A stretch of 64,000 bases of DNA from Psychrobium sp. MM17-31 (GTDB lineage Bacteria > Pseudomonadota > Gammaproteobacteria > Enterobacterales > Psychrobiaceae). The notes beneath the pieces are model-generated. The model had not been told where the DNA came from. It did not search any database and worked only from the letters and a program-made list of their open reading frames with translations. The first letter of the stretch is position 1, and each line of letters begins with the position of its first letter. Of the stretch, positions 46,349-55,283 are shown one piece after another. The DNA is taken from positions 62,001 to 126,000 of the forward strand of contig NZ_JAKRGA010000006.1 in the NCBI RefSeq assembly GCF_022347785.1. The letters are read 5' to 3'. The position numbers and the translations under genes were made by a program.

Positions 46349-47962
46349 ATGATTCGATTAACCAATCTCAAACTCAATTTAGATCACAGTGAAGATGATC
46401 TAAAAAACCTTGTTTTATTTACCTTGAAAATCCCTGCTGAAAAGCTGGTGGATTTTACGGTGTTTCGCCGTGGTATTGATGCGCGTAAAAAGCGTCATAT
46501 TACCTTGCTGTATACAATTGATGTTGAAACGACTGACAATGAAGCAATTCTAGCGAAATTTGAAAAAAACCAATCGATTCGCGAAACGCCTGATATGGAA
46601 TACAAGTTTGTGGCTAAGGCGCCAACGGACTTAGGTGACCGTCCTGTGGTTGTCGGTTTTGGCCCTTGTGGGATTTTTGTAGGCTTAGTGTTGGCACAAA
46701 TGGGTTATCGTCCGATTATTCTCGATCGTGGTAAGGAAGTGCGCGAGCGTACTAAAGACACCTTTGGTTTCTGGCGTAAACGTACTTTAAATACCGAATC
46801 TAATGTGCAATACGGTGAGGGCGGTGCTGGTACGTTTTCTGATGGTAAGCTTTATAGCCAAGTTAAAGATCGTAAACACTACGGCCGTAAGGTGCTTAAC
46901 GAGTTTGTTGATGCTGGCGCGCCTGAAGAAATTCTTTACGTGAGTAAGCCGCACATTGGTACCTTTAAATTGGTAACCATGGTTGAGAAGATGCGCGCCA
47001 AGATTATTGAGCTTGGCGGTGAAATTCGTTTTAGTGCCCGTGTTGACGATTTAGATATCGAAGACGGCAAGGTAACAGGTTTAACGCTCGCTGATGGTGA
47101 GCATATTAAATCAAACCACATTGCGCTAGCTGTTGGTCACAGTGCTCGTGATACTTTCCAAATGATTCACGATAAAGGTATTTATGTTGAAGCTAAGCCG
47201 TTTTCGGTGGGCTTTCGCATCGAGCATCGCCAGTCGGTTATCGATGAAGCACGCTGGGGTAAAAATGCGGGCCACCCAATTTTAGGCGCGGCGGATTACA
47301 AGCTAGTTCACCATTGTAAAAATGGCCGTAGTGTATACAGCTTCTGTATGTGTCCGGGCGGTACCGTGGTTGCGGCAACTTCTGAAGAAAACCGCGTTGT
47401 TACCAATGGTATGAGCCAGTACTCACGTAATGAGCGCAATGCCAACAGCGCGATTGTGGTGGGGATAGATCCAAGTGATTACCCCGGTGGTCCTCTAGCG
47501 GGTATCGATTTCCAGCGTGAACTTGAAAGTGCCGCCTTTAAACTTGGCGGTGAAACCTATGATGCGCCGATGCAGCGCGTGGGTGATTTCTTAAAAGGCA
47601 ATAGCACAGAGGAAACAGGCGAGGTTGAGCCATCTTACAAACCGGGAGTTAAGTTTACGGATTTATCAGGCTTATTGCCTGAATATTGTAATGAAGCACT
47701 GCGTGAAGCTATTCCAGCGTTTAACCGCAAGATCCACGGTTTTGCGATGGATGATGCGACCTTAACTGCGGTTGAAACGCGTACGTCATCGCCAGTGTGT
47801 ATTAAGCGTGATGAAACCATGCAGAGTATTAACACTAAAGGTTTGTACCCTGCAGGCGAAGGCGCTGGTTATGCTGGTGGTATTTTATCGGCGGCTATCG
47901 ATGGCATTAAAATCGCCGAAGCCATGGCGTTGGCGATTAATTCACAGCACGAAGAAAGCTAG
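46349..47962 (+). CDS. FAD-dependent oxidoreductase (COG2509-type)
   Basis: 537 residues. After an N-terminal adaptor domain (MIRLTNLKLNLDHSEDDL) comes a flavin-binding Rossmann motif VVVGFGPCGIFVGL and LDRGKEVRERT. Also seen are QYGEGGAGTFSDGKLY, FCMCPGGTVV and, near the C-terminus, GLYPAGEGAGYAGGILSAA, the second FAD-binding stretch. This is the widespread family of uncharacterised dehydrogenases related to HI0933/YhiN. The substrate is unknown. CAGGA precedes the ATG. It converges with rluF. Confidence 0.88.
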   Translation: MIRLTNLKLNLDHSEDDLKNLVLFTLKIPAEKLVDFTVFRRGIDARKKRHITLLYTIDVETTDNEAILAKFEKNQSIRETPDMEYKFVAKAPTDLGDRPVVVGFGPCGIFVGLVLAQMGYRPIILDRGKEVRERTKDTFGFWRKRTLNTESNVQYGEGGAGTFSDGKLYSQVKDRKHYGRKVLNEFVDAGAPEEILYVSKPHIGTFKLVTMVEKMRAKIIELGGEIRFSARVDDLDIEDGKVTGLTLADGEHIKSNHIALAVGHSARDTFQMIHDKGIYVEAKPFSVGFRIEHRQSVIDEARWGKNAGHPILGAADYKLVHHCKNGRSVYSFCMCPGGTVVAATSEENRVVTNGMSQYSRNERNANSAIVVGIDPSDYPGGPLAGIDFQRELESAAFKLGGETYDAPMQRVGDFLKGNSTEETGEVEPSYKPGVKFTDLSGLLPEYCNEALREAIPAFNRKIHGFAMDDATLTAVETRTSSPVCIKRDETMQSINTKGLYPAGEGAGYAGGILSAAIDGIKIAEAMALAINSQHEES

Positions 47963-47966
47963 GGTT

Positions 47967-48875
47967 CTAGTCTTTCTTTGGTGTATATGCGTAAGGGGCC
48001 TTTTTAGGTCCCTTTTTTGTTGGTTTTTTGCCAAAGCCGCTAGGTTTACTTAGTGAACCTCTCACACGTGGTTGCTGGCCGTTTTTAGTCTGCGAACGCT
48101 TCGGTTTGTTATCACTCGTTTTCGCTTTAGGTGCATCGTAACCTGGTGCTGTTTTGCTCGAATCTGCGATCAGATTATTTAGCTCGCGCATTTCGTGCTT
48201 TTTCAGATGACGCCATTCACCGGCTTTTATGTTATCCAGCGTCAGGTTCATGATACGCATACGCTTTAGCTTTCTTACGCGATAGCCAAAGTGTTCACAC
48301 ATGCGGCGGATTTGGCGGTTTAAGCCTTGGGTTAAAATAATGGTAAAGCTGTAAGGGCCAGTTTGTGTGACTTTACATTTGTTGGTTACGGTATCCAAAA
48401 TAGGTACGCCGTTACTCATGCCAAAGACAAAGTCGCTATCGATTTTCTTATCGACGGTGACCACATACTCTTTTTCGTGGTTGTTACCCGCGCGCAGAAT
48501 TTTATTAACGATGTCGCCATCGTTAGTGAGTAAAATCAAACCTTCTGACGGTTTATCAAGACGGCCAATTGGGAAAATACGCTCAGCATAATTCACGTAA
48601 TCGACGATGTTGCCTTCGATGCTTTGATCTGTGGTACAGGTGATGCCGCGTGGCTTATTTAGCGCGATATACACAGGCTCTGGTTTGGTGGCAATTAGCT
48701 CGCCTTTGACTCGCACTTCATCGCCTTGTTGCACCTTGGTGCCCATTTCGACGCGTTTGCCATTGATGGTGATTAGGCCAGAGTCCAGTAACTTGTCGGC
48801 TTCGCGGCGTGAGCAATAACCTGCTTCACTGAGGAATTTATTAACGCGAACACCAGTTTGAGCTTGATCTGACAT
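47967..48875 (-). CDS. rluF: 23S rRNA pseudouridine synthase RluF
   Basis: RluF modifies U2604 (and U2605) of 23S rRNA and tyrosine tRNA in E. coli. The 302-residue protein has an N-terminal S4 RNA-binding domain (VRVNKFLSEAGYCSRREAD), the catalytic motif IGRLDKPSEGL with the essential aspartate, and GLNRQIRRMCEHFGY. The final 60 residues form a lysine-, proline- and asparagine-rich tail (KPTKKGPKKAP) of low complexity, common in this family. I prefer the ATG at 48875 over the TTG three codons upstream. RluB/RluE paralogues are less similar. Confidence 0.93.
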   Translation of the reverse strand: MSDQAQTGVRVNKFLSEAGYCSRREADKLLDSGLITINGKRVEMGTKVQQGDEVRVKGELIATKPEPVYIALNKPRGITCTTDQSIEGNIVDYVNYAERIFPIGRLDKPSEGLILLTNDGDIVNKILRAGNNHEKEYVVTVDKKIDSDFVFGMSNGVPILDTVTNKCKVTQTGPYSFTIILTQGLNRQIRRMCEHFGYRVRKLKRMRIMNLTLDNIKAGEWRHLKKHEMRELNNLIADSSKTAPGYDAPKAKTSDNKPKRSQTKNGQQPRVRGSLSKPSGFGKKPTKKGPKKAPYAYTPKKD

Positions 48876-48965
48876 AATTTTCAAAGGCTGTATAGAAATA
48901 GAAGTGGCGCAATTCTATCACCCTTTGCTGGTGGCGAGAAATATAGCTTGGGTATATAACACAAT

Positions 48966-48998
48966 GAAAAACGGGATGGTTGAGCGCCATCCCGTTAT
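48966..48998 (-). terminator. Intrinsic terminator after aroG
   Basis: On the minus strand AACGGGATGG, loop CGCTCAA, CCATCCCGTT, then TTTC. Confidence 0.85.
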
Positions 48999-49016
48999 TT
49001 ACTTACAGAAGATAAA

Positions 49017-50072
49017 TTATGCTTGGCGGCGATCGCGTACTGCTGCCGCTAATTGACGTAACACGGCTTCGGTGTCATCCCAGCCGATACAGGCGTCAGT
49101 GACACTTTGACCGTAGGTCGCAGCTTCGCCATTTACTATATCTTGGCGACCTTCAACAAGGTGACTTTCAATCATTACTCCAAACAGCGACTTATCACCT
49201 GCGGCAATTTGACCACACACATCTGTCGCTACATCCATTTGGCGCTTGAATTGTTTTGAACTATTAGCATGGCTAAAGTCCACCATGATGTTATTTGGCA
49301 GTTTAGCCGCTGTTAGCTGCTCGTTTACCGCATCGATGTGGGATTTGCTGTAATTTGGCTCTTTACCACCGCGCAAGATGATATGACAGTCTTCGTTACC
49401 ACGGGTTTGTACAATAGCTGAGTGGCCGTATTTAGTTACTGATAAGAAGTTGTGTGGCGCACTAGCTGCGCCAATGGCGTCGATTGCTACTTTAATGGTG
49501 CCGTCGGTACCGTTTTTAAAACCAATTGGACATGACATACCTGAAGCAAGCTCACGGTGTACTTGTGATTCGGTAGTACGAGCACCAATCGCCCCCCAGC
49601 TCATGAGGTCGGCGATGTATTGCGGCGTAATCATATCCAAAAACTCACCAGCGGTTGGTAGGCCAAGATCATTAACGTTGAGCAGTAATTCACGTGCCAT
49701 GCGTAGGCCATCGTTTAGCTTACAGCTATTGTCCATGTACGGGTCGTTGATCATCCCTTTCCAGCCAACAGTGGTGCGGGGTTTTTCGAAATAAACTCGC
49801 ATTACTACTTCGAGATCTGCGCTAAGTTCTTCACGTAGCTTAACTAGGCGATTAGCGTATTCAATTGCCGCCTTAGGATCGTGAATCGAACAAGGACCAA
49901 TGACTACTAATAAACGGTCATCTTTTCCCGTTAATATTTGGTGGGTCGTCTGACGCGCATCAAATACTGTTTTTGAAGCCTTAGTGCTTAGTGGAAATCG
50001 CTCTAATAGGGCAACAGGGGGTAACAGCTCTTTGATTTTTTCAATGTTGATGTCGTCAGTTTGGTAGTACAT
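49017..50072 (-). CDS. aroG: 3-deoxy-7-phosphoheptulonate synthase (AroG-type)
   Basis: This enzyme condenses PEP and erythrose 4-phosphate at the entry to aromatic amino acid synthesis. The 351-residue class I enzyme shows IKELLPPVALLERFP, the PEP site GPCSIHDP, KPRTTVGWKG, GARTTESQVHRE and VDFSHANSSK. The very close match of the N-terminus to E. coli AroG favours the phenylalanine-sensitive type over AroF or AroH. AAGGAA precedes the ATG. The upstream gap holds a long hairpin (50204-50239) but no visible TyrR box. Confidence 0.95.
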   Translation of the reverse strand: MYYQTDDINIEKIKELLPPVALLERFPLSTKASKTVFDARQTTHQILTGKDDRLLVVIGPCSIHDPKAAIEYANRLVKLREELSADLEVVMRVYFEKPRTTVGWKGMINDPYMDNSCKLNDGLRMARELLLNVNDLGLPTAGEFLDMITPQYIADLMSWGAIGARTTESQVHRELASGMSCPIGFKNGTDGTIKVAIDAIGAASAPHNFLSVTKYGHSAIVQTRGNEDCHIILRGGKEPNYSKSHIDAVNEQLTAAKLPNNIMVDFSHANSSKQFKRQMDVATDVCGQIAAGDKSLFGVMIESHLVEGRQDIVNGEAATYGQSVTDACIGWDDTEAVLRQLAAAVRDRRQA

Positions 50073-50203
50073 TAAGGTTCCTTAGTTTTTGCTCATTGTT
50101 TACTAATAATTGCGGATAGAACCCACACGGTAACTAAGGGAAAGGACTTTGGCAATAACAGATTTGGCTAATCTAGCGTATTTGGGAATTTAGGATGGTT
50201 TTT

Positions 50204-50239
50204 GTTGATATTTGCCACTTTAAGTTGGCAAATATCAAC
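50204..50239. other. Perfect 14-bp hairpin between the DUF2489 gene and aroG
   Basis: GTTGATATTTGCCA (50204-50217) and its exact complement (50226-50239) with an 8-base loop. It starts 14 bp after the DUF2489 stop on the minus strand. No T-tract follows on that strand. It is similar in design to the hairpin at 3040. Confidence 0.55.
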
Positions 50240-50252
50240 GAATTATTAGGCG

Positions 50253-50729
50253 TTAGGCTGGAGCGTCAAATGATTTTAACGACTCACACTCTTTATTAAT
50301 TGCTTCTCGCAGACGATCTTCTTCACGAGCGCGTTTTACATCAAAACGCATACGCTCTTGACGAGGTAGGGCTTTGTAGCCTTCATGTGTTGGGTAGTCT
50401 GCTAAAAAGCTATCGAGTTCATGTAACGCTGGGTATTGCGTCGGAAAATTTGCATCAGCAGTTACATGGATTTTTTCTAATAGACGACAGATTCTGATGG
50501 CACCTTCAGATGGCTCGCACTGCTCTTCGCCAATCGCTTTGGCGATTAATCGAATACTTTCGACTAATTTTTGGTTGTGTGCGGCTATCTTTTGTTGCTG
50601 CTCAGCAATCGCAGCTTGTTGCTTTGCTTCTTGTTCACGCACCTTAGCGAGGAGCTTGCCAGCGTAAAACGCTAAGCCACTAATAATCAGTAAAGCGACT
50701 ACGATTAGAACGATATGTAATGTGGTCAT
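50253..50729 (-). CDS. DUF2489-domain protein
   Basis: 158 residues. The N-terminal hydrophobic helix (LHIVLIVVALLIISGLAFYAGKLL) anchors it in the inner membrane, followed by a coiled-coil-like Lys/Glu/Gln stretch (VREQEAKQQAAIAEQQQKIAAHNQKL) and the conserved DUF2489 block (RLIAKAIGEEQCEPSEGAIRI, YPALHELDSFLADYPTHEGYKAL). Function unknown. Its ATG overlaps the yihI stop by four bases (ATGA), so it is translationally coupled to yihI, which may suggest a link to ribosome assembly. Confidence 0.88.
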   Translation of the reverse strand: MTTLHIVLIVVALLIISGLAFYAGKLLAKVREQEAKQQAAIAEQQQKIAAHNQKLVESIRLIAKAIGEEQCEPSEGAIRICRLLEKIHVTADANFPTQYPALHELDSFLADYPTHEGYKALPRQERMRFDVKRAREEDRLREAINKECESLKSFDAPA

Positions 50730-51262
50730 TTTGATTTAAACTCATCAAACTCAGAACTATCGATTTGTTCCCACGCTTCTTTCTTTTCTTCTGGTTCATC
50801 GTTGTCGTCAACGAGTGCCATTAGTTTTTGGTGCGCAGCTGTTTGGTGATCGATATAAGCTTGATCTTTCGCTGAAATCTCAACGCCATCATCTAACTTA
50901 TCTAATAGATCGTTTAGGCGCTCATCGTTTTCAATGTTCGCAAGTTGTTGCTCAACAGAAAGTTTAGGTTCTGGCTTACGTTTTTTAACTGCAATTTTCT
51001 TAGGCTCAAGTGGTTTGCTTACCGCTTGAGGTACAAGCTCAATCGCTTTTTTGCTGCCAACACGAGCATCTTGTGTTTTGGCATTGCCACCTTTGCTCGG
51101 CGATTTCTTTACTTTGGCGCCATCGATATTTGCTTTAGCACCCGCTGGTCGGCCTTTGCTTTTTTTCTTTCTGGTGTCTTTTAAGCGTTCGGATAACTTT
51201 TCTAATGGCTTTTTACCTGCGCCAATAGATTGTTCCTTACGGGTCTTTTTCTTACGGGTCAT
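50726..51262 (-). CDS. yihI: Der GTPase-activating protein YihI
   Basis: YihI stimulates GTP hydrolysis by Der (EngA) and so influences 50S ribosome assembly. The 178-residue protein starts with the basic tract RKKKTRKEQ, has a long Lys/Pro-rich middle, and ends with the conserved acidic block (LANIENDERLNDLLDKLDDG, then YIDHQ...LMALVDD). The ATGA overlap with the DUF2489 gene shows an operon. Its upstream region is the 1-kb gap with a minus-strand terminator 95 bp before its start. Confidence 0.9.
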   Translation of the reverse strand: MTRKKKTRKEQSIGAGKKPLEKLSERLKDTRKKKSKGRPAGAKANIDGAKVKKSPSKGGNAKTQDARVGSKKAIELVPQAVSKPLEPKKIAVKKRKPEPKLSVEQQLANIENDERLNDLLDKLDDGVEISAKDQAYIDHQTAAHQKLMALVDDNDEPEEKKEAWEQIDSSEFDEFKSK

Positions 51263-51356
51263 AGCGATAGCTTCATTGAATTTAATTAGCGCGTGTTATA
51301 CCAGAAACTGGCGATAATTTCAGTAGAGGAGGGGAAATTTGTGCTGAGACACAAAT

Positions 51357-51382
51357 AAAAAAACGGCAGATAAATCTGCCGT
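51357..51382 (-). terminator. Intrinsic terminator on the minus strand in a gene-free region
   Basis: ACGGCAGA, loop TTTA, TCTGCCGT then seven T on the minus strand. No minus-strand coding gene lies upstream (the next gene, at 52309, is on the plus strand), so it must end a non-coding transcript or attenuate yihI. Confidence 0.85.
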
Positions 51383-51511
51383 CATCAAGTGAATACACAC
51401 TACTTTTATATTTGAGCTCTCCTTCAAATATAAAAGAAAGGTTGTTTCCTAGTTTCACATCCTATTTTTATTCAACCTTCCATGATTACTGGTGAATAGT
51501 AGGTAATGTAT
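51357..51511 (-). ncRNA. Putative small RNA with GGA-loop hairpins
   Basis: On the minus strand a perfect TATAAT (51523-51518) is followed about 7 bases later by an expected start near 51511. The transcript would then form a stem AAGGTTG/CAACCTT (51473-51479 with 51438-51444) whose 28-base loop holds ATAGGATG and CTAGGAAA. A perfect 12-bp stem follows (51404-51415 with 51424-51435) with loop AGGAGAGC, and finally the intrinsic terminator at 51357. No reading frame of note exists. GGA in hairpin loops is the binding signal of CsrA/RsmA, so an RsmX/RsmY-like decoy RNA is one possibility. The elements are seen; the function is inference. Confidence 0.5.
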
Positions 51512-52308
51512 TTTATTATTATAAGCTTCGCTAAATCATCAACATAAAAAGGCATGTTCAAATGCGTTAGCTACAAGCTAATCTACTAACCGTAGATAAT
51601 CTCTCATCATTAAGAGACAAAGGAGACAAGGTCTCAAATGCCGCAATGGCTTTTTATTATTTTCCTAACAACTAAATCAGTTGTTGAGGTAGCTTAAACT
51701 TAAGCTAAAAATCGCACTTAATTAATACTGCAAAGTACATTGGTACAAAGTACCTAATTTCTTATTCTTAAAGCCAAATCTTGGCTTGAGTCAAACACTT
51801 ATAATTATGTAATTTTTATTATTATTTAGTCGGTGCGTTTAACTGGGGGTTACTTTACTGATGTGAAAACGCATCACAAGCGATTTTCTCCACTTTTTTT
51901 GTGCGGTTACAAATGTAAATAACCTAAGTAAGTGATAATAAACAACAATAAAAATATCTTACGTTTACGTAATGGCCAATATCTTACAAATATAATGGCT
52001 TTTGTCTCTATTTAAAAATAGTGAATATCGTAATGTATTGCTGTTTTTTTAACGCGTTGTTAAATAAAAGTTAATGCATAAAGTCGCGTAAAATATTCGA
52101 TCAGCACAAAAAAAGAGCTAACATGCGTTTGAATTTTTAGGTTTGGTCATGCTGCTTTGTATACATTCTGCATTGCTAAATTCTGTGAATTAACTGATGA
52201 ATTTCTATCGTTTTTTCAAAATTCACCTATATCACGTAATATTCATCTACTTATTCCGCTAGGAATACCGAAGAATACGCTTGAAATTAATCAACATGGA
52301 ATTAAAAA
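51512..52308. other. AT-rich gene-free region with many small palindromes
   Basis: No long gene. It contains several short perfect inverted repeats: AACAACT/AGTTGTT (51667-51685), TAGCTTAA/TTAAGCTA (51690-51707) and AAGCCAA/TTGGCTT (51771-51787). A 19-codon frame (51638-51697, plus strand, MPQWLFIIFLTTKSVVEVA) has AAGGAG upstream but is too short to call. The rest is poly(A/T)-rich and presumably carries the promoter of the XRE gene at 52309. Confidence 0.5.
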
Positions 52309-53004
52309 ATGACTTTAGGACAACGTATTAAGCAATTACGCGTAGATAAAGAGCTGAATCAACCAGAGCTGGCAAATGCCATGGGCATTGAACAATCTTA
52401 CTTATCGAAACTTGAAAATGATAAGGCGTTCCCGTCGGATGAGATGTTTGAAAAGTTGCTGACAGCACTAAAGATGACGGTAGATGATTTCATTAAAGGG
52501 CTTGATCGTACCTATGTGATTAAGCATTTGTCGAAATTGAACTTTGTAAAGCAACATACGCAAGCACTGACACAATCGAACGCAAAGTATTTATTCAAAT
52601 GGATAATTATCTCGAGTGTGATGATTGCTCTGGGTGTGACGTTTTATATGGCTGGGGAAAAGAGTTGGGTTGCGCCGAGTCAAGTACAGGCTTTATATAA
52701 GTCTATGGGAGTAGTTAAAGAGGGGGAGTCTTTATTGTTATTTGAAGACAGTCCTCGTAGTTTATCAAACGAAGTATTGACAAGAATTGAGCCTAAAACA
52801 GTACACCTAAGCCAAAAGAATGGGGACTTTTTTGTAAAGTCAGTAACTGGAGGCCAGCGTTATTATAAATATATAAGAACAGGGGTTCAGCGCAATCGTG
52901 TTTTGAATAATTGGTTACGTATTGTCGGTTTATTTGTGGGTGTGTTAGGTGTGGTTGGCTTGCTAATCGAGCCTAAAGTTCGCCGCTTGAGATCTTTTGG
53001 CTAA
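52309..53004 (+). CDS. XRE-family DNA-binding protein with two membrane segments
   Basis: 231 residues. The N-terminal 60 residues are a clear helix-turn-helix (LGQRIKQLRVDKELNQPELANAMGIEQSYLSKLE), followed by a linker, a membrane helix at about 97-114 (WIIISSVMIALGVTFYMAG), a soluble part of about 90 residues, and a second helix near 204-222 (IVGLFVGVLGVVGLLIE) with a short basic tail. With two membrane helices the central part would face the periplasm, so it could be a one-component envelope sensor. Ligand and targets are unknown. It faces the unusual 1-kb gap. Confidence 0.82.
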   Translation: MTLGQRIKQLRVDKELNQPELANAMGIEQSYLSKLENDKAFPSDEMFEKLLTALKMTVDDFIKGLDRTYVIKHLSKLNFVKQHTQALTQSNAKYLFKWIIISSVMIALGVTFYMAGEKSWVAPSQVQALYKSMGVVKEGESLLLFEDSPRSLSNEVLTRIEPKTVHLSQKNGDFFVKSVTGGQRYYKYIRTGVQRNRVLNNWLRIVGLFVGVLGVVGLLIEPKVRRLRSFG

Positions 53005-53044
53005 ATGCTAAGCTAGCCGCGATTTAACTGATTATGAATGACTT

Positions 53045-53584
53045 ATGTTATCTAACACGCTAAAAATCGTGGTTGGCTCCCACAACCCAGTAAAAGTTAA
53101 TGCAATTAAAACGGCTTTTGAAACCTACTTTCCGCAAAGTGACATTGAATGTATTGGTATGCATGCACCGTCTTTAGTGGCTGAACAGCCAATGACGGCT
53201 AAAGAAACCCGAGATGGTGCTGTCAATCGATTGCGTTATTGCCAACAACATGCCCAAGCAGATTTTTATGCGGCAATTGAAGGTGGCGTTGACTTGTTTG
53301 AAGATGGCCCTGCCACTTTTGCTTATATTGCCATAGCAAATGACAGCGATATGTCGTTAGGGCGTGGTGCCAATCTGCCATTACCAATGAGTGTTTATCA
53401 GCGATTGCAAAATGGTGATGAGTTAGGTCCTTTGATGGATGAATTGTTTAATACCAATAATATTAAACAAAAAGGTGGCGCGATTGGCTTGCTTACTAAT
53501 GGCCATGCAACCCGTGAAGCGAATTACACTCATGCGGCCATATTAGCGATGGCTCGTTTTGCTCACGCAGAGTTTTACGCATAA
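53045..53584 (+). CDS. yjjX: Inosine/xanthosine triphosphatase YjjX
   Basis: YjjX removes non-canonical ITP and XTP from the nucleotide pool. The 179-residue protein shows VGSHNPVKVNAIKTAF at the N-terminus, GMHAPSLVAEQPM, TRDGAVNR and the conserved FYAAIEGGVD block. Length and order match the NTPase family. It stands alone, ends in a terminator and converges with sthA. Confidence 0.94.
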   Translation: MLSNTLKIVVGSHNPVKVNAIKTAFETYFPQSDIECIGMHAPSLVAEQPMTAKETRDGAVNRLRYCQQHAQADFYAAIEGGVDLFEDGPATFAYIAIANDSDMSLGRGANLPLPMSVYQRLQNGDELGPLMDELFNTNNIKQKGGAIGLLTNGHATREANYTHAAILAMARFAHAEFYA

Positions 53585-53596
53585 ATCGCCAGATAG

Positions 53597-53625
53597 AAAA
53601 ATGCCACTCGTTGAGTGGCATTTTT
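53597..53625. terminator. Intrinsic terminator between yjjX and sthA, bidirectional
   Basis: AAAAATGCCACTC, loop GTT, and its exact complement GAGTGGCATTTTT; symmetrical, so it can serve both convergent genes. Confidence 0.92.
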
Positions 53626-53649
53626 AGTATTTAGCTTGTTTTATCTGTG

Positions 53650-55095
53650 TTAGAACAGGCGATTTAGTCCATTCATCGCAGCAACGCGATAGGCTTCTGC
53701 CATTGTTGGGTAGTTAAAGGTGGTATTAACAAAATACTCAATATTATTACCTTCGCCTTTTTGTTCCATAATTGCTTGGCCGATGTGTACGATCTCCGAG
53801 CTGCGCTCACCAAAACAGTGAATGCCTAATAGCTCTTTGGTCTCTCGATGGAATAGTAATTTCAAGAATCCGACATTGATACCACCAATTTGGGCGCGAG
53901 CTAGGTGCTTAAACTGTGCACGACCAACTTCGTAAGGCACTTTCTTCTCTGTGAGTTCTTGCTCGGTTTTACCAACAGAGCTGATTTCTGGGATGGTGTA
54001 GATGCCTGTTGGAATGTCGTGAATTAATTCCCCTTCATTATTACCGCTAATCATTGCTTTAGCAGCAATACGCCCTTGATCATAAGCAGCACTTGCCAGT
54101 GATGGATAACCGATTACATCACCAACCGCATAAACGTTTTCAACTGCTGTTTGGTAGTGCTCATTCACTTTTAATTGGCCACGTGAATCAGTTTCAATTC
54201 CGATCTTATCTAGGCCTAAATCGTGCGTATTACCGGTTCTGCCGTTAGCGAATAGTAAGCAATCGGCGCGCATTTTTTTACCAGACTCTAAATGCAGAAC
54301 AACGCCGTTGTCTGTCTCTTCGATTTTTTCGTAAGACTCACTGTGGCGAATAACTACGCCGCTGTTCCAAAAGTGATAAGACAGTGATTCACTCACTTCG
54401 GTATCGAGGAATGAGAGTAAACGGTCACGTGTGTTAATAAGGTCAACACGTACGCCTAATCCGCGGAAAATCGAGGCGTATTCTGAACCGATAACGCCGG
54501 CACCATAGATGATGATGCTTTTAGGATCTTTATCGAGTGAAAGAATGGTGTCGCTATCAAAAATATAAGGACTGTTAAAATCGACATCGGCTGGACGATA
54601 AGGACGCGAACCGGTAGCGATAACGATTTTTTCTGCGCTTAAGTATTCTTTCTCGCCGCCTTCTTTTGTTATTTCAATGACATTGGCTGTCATAAATTGT
54701 GCGTGACCAGTGTAGATAGGACAGTCGTTGCGCATGTAAAAACCCTGACGCAACTGCACTTGATCGTTAATTACCCGTTCGGTGTGTTTTAAAATCGACT
54801 TAAACGAAAACTGCTTACTAAAGTCACCTTCAACGTCATAGCCACTGCGACGAAATTCAACAATGCGCGAAACAGAGTGACGTAGTGCTTTTGATGGAAT
54901 AGTTCCCCAGTGAGTACAGCCGCCGCCAACACGTGGCGCACGCTCAATGACTGCAACAGACTTGCCTTGCTTGGCTAAGCCCATAGCGGCACCTTCTCCG
55001 CCTGGTCCGGTACCTATTACGATGGCGTCGTAATGATTAGAAATATTAAATTGCTCGCTCTTGGCTACTGGCGACGATTTCTTGGCTTTCGGCAC
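53650..55095 (-). CDS. sthA: Soluble pyridine nucleotide transhydrogenase
   Basis: SthA passes hydride between NADPH and NAD+. The 481-residue flavoprotein begins its FAD motif at [18 protein letters not shown] and contains [16 protein letters not shown], which has a single cysteine in place of the redox pair of related disulfide reductases, as expected for SthA. The NAD(P) Rossmann motif is [16 protein letters not shown]. The GTG at 55095 has AAGGA eight bases upstream and is preferred to the longer frame to 55152. It is divergent from the TonB receptor gene. Confidence 0.96.
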   Translation of the reverse strand: MPKAKKSSPVAKSEQFNISNHYDAIVIGTGPGGEGAAMGLAKQGKSVAVIERAPRVGGGCTHWGTIPSKALRHSVSRIVEFRRSGYDVEGDFSKQFSFKSILKHTERVINDQVQLRQGFYMRNDCPIYTGHAQFMTANVIEITKEGGEKEYLSAEKIVIATGSRPYRPADVDFNSPYIFDSDTILSLDKDPKSIIIYGAGVIGSEYASIFRGLGVRVDLINTRDRLLSFLDTEVSESLSYHFWNSGVVIRHSESYEKIEETDNGVVLHLESGKKMRADCLLFANGRTGNTHDLGLDKIGIETDSRGQLKVNEHYQTAVENVYAVGDVIGYPSLASAAYDQGRIAAKAMISGNNEGELIHDIPTGIYTIPEISSVGKTEQELTEKKVPYEVGRAQFKHLARAQIGGINVGFLKLLFHRETKELLGIHCFGERSSEIVHIGQAIMEQKGEGNNIEYFVNTTFNYPTMAEAYRVAAMNGLNRLF

Positions 55096-55214
55096 GTGTC
55101 GATCCTTATTATTAGAGTATTTGGCTACAAATATTAACGTTTGTAGATGCAAATCGCTACGCCTAAAGCTGGCTCTTTAGTCGAACGTTAGTTCGCATCT
55201 GGCGGAATAAGCGC

Positions 55215-55269
55215 TTGACATCATCGCGTGATGTTATAACATCTTTTGCGTTATGTTGTAACGTTACAA
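55215..55269 (+). promoter_or_regulatory. Promoter with two 14-bp palindromes (candidate Zur operator) upstream of the TonB receptor
   Basis: A consensus -35 TTGACA (55215-55220) is followed by GATGTTATAACATC (55230-55243) and TTGTAACGTTACAA (55256-55269), both perfect palindromes with centres 26 bp apart. The first overlaps the expected -10 region. Its ATGTTATAACAT core resembles gammaproteobacterial Zur boxes. With a zinc-type receptor downstream, Zur repression is likely but inferred. Confidence 0.6.
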
Positions 55270-55283
55270 TTTTGGAAACCACA

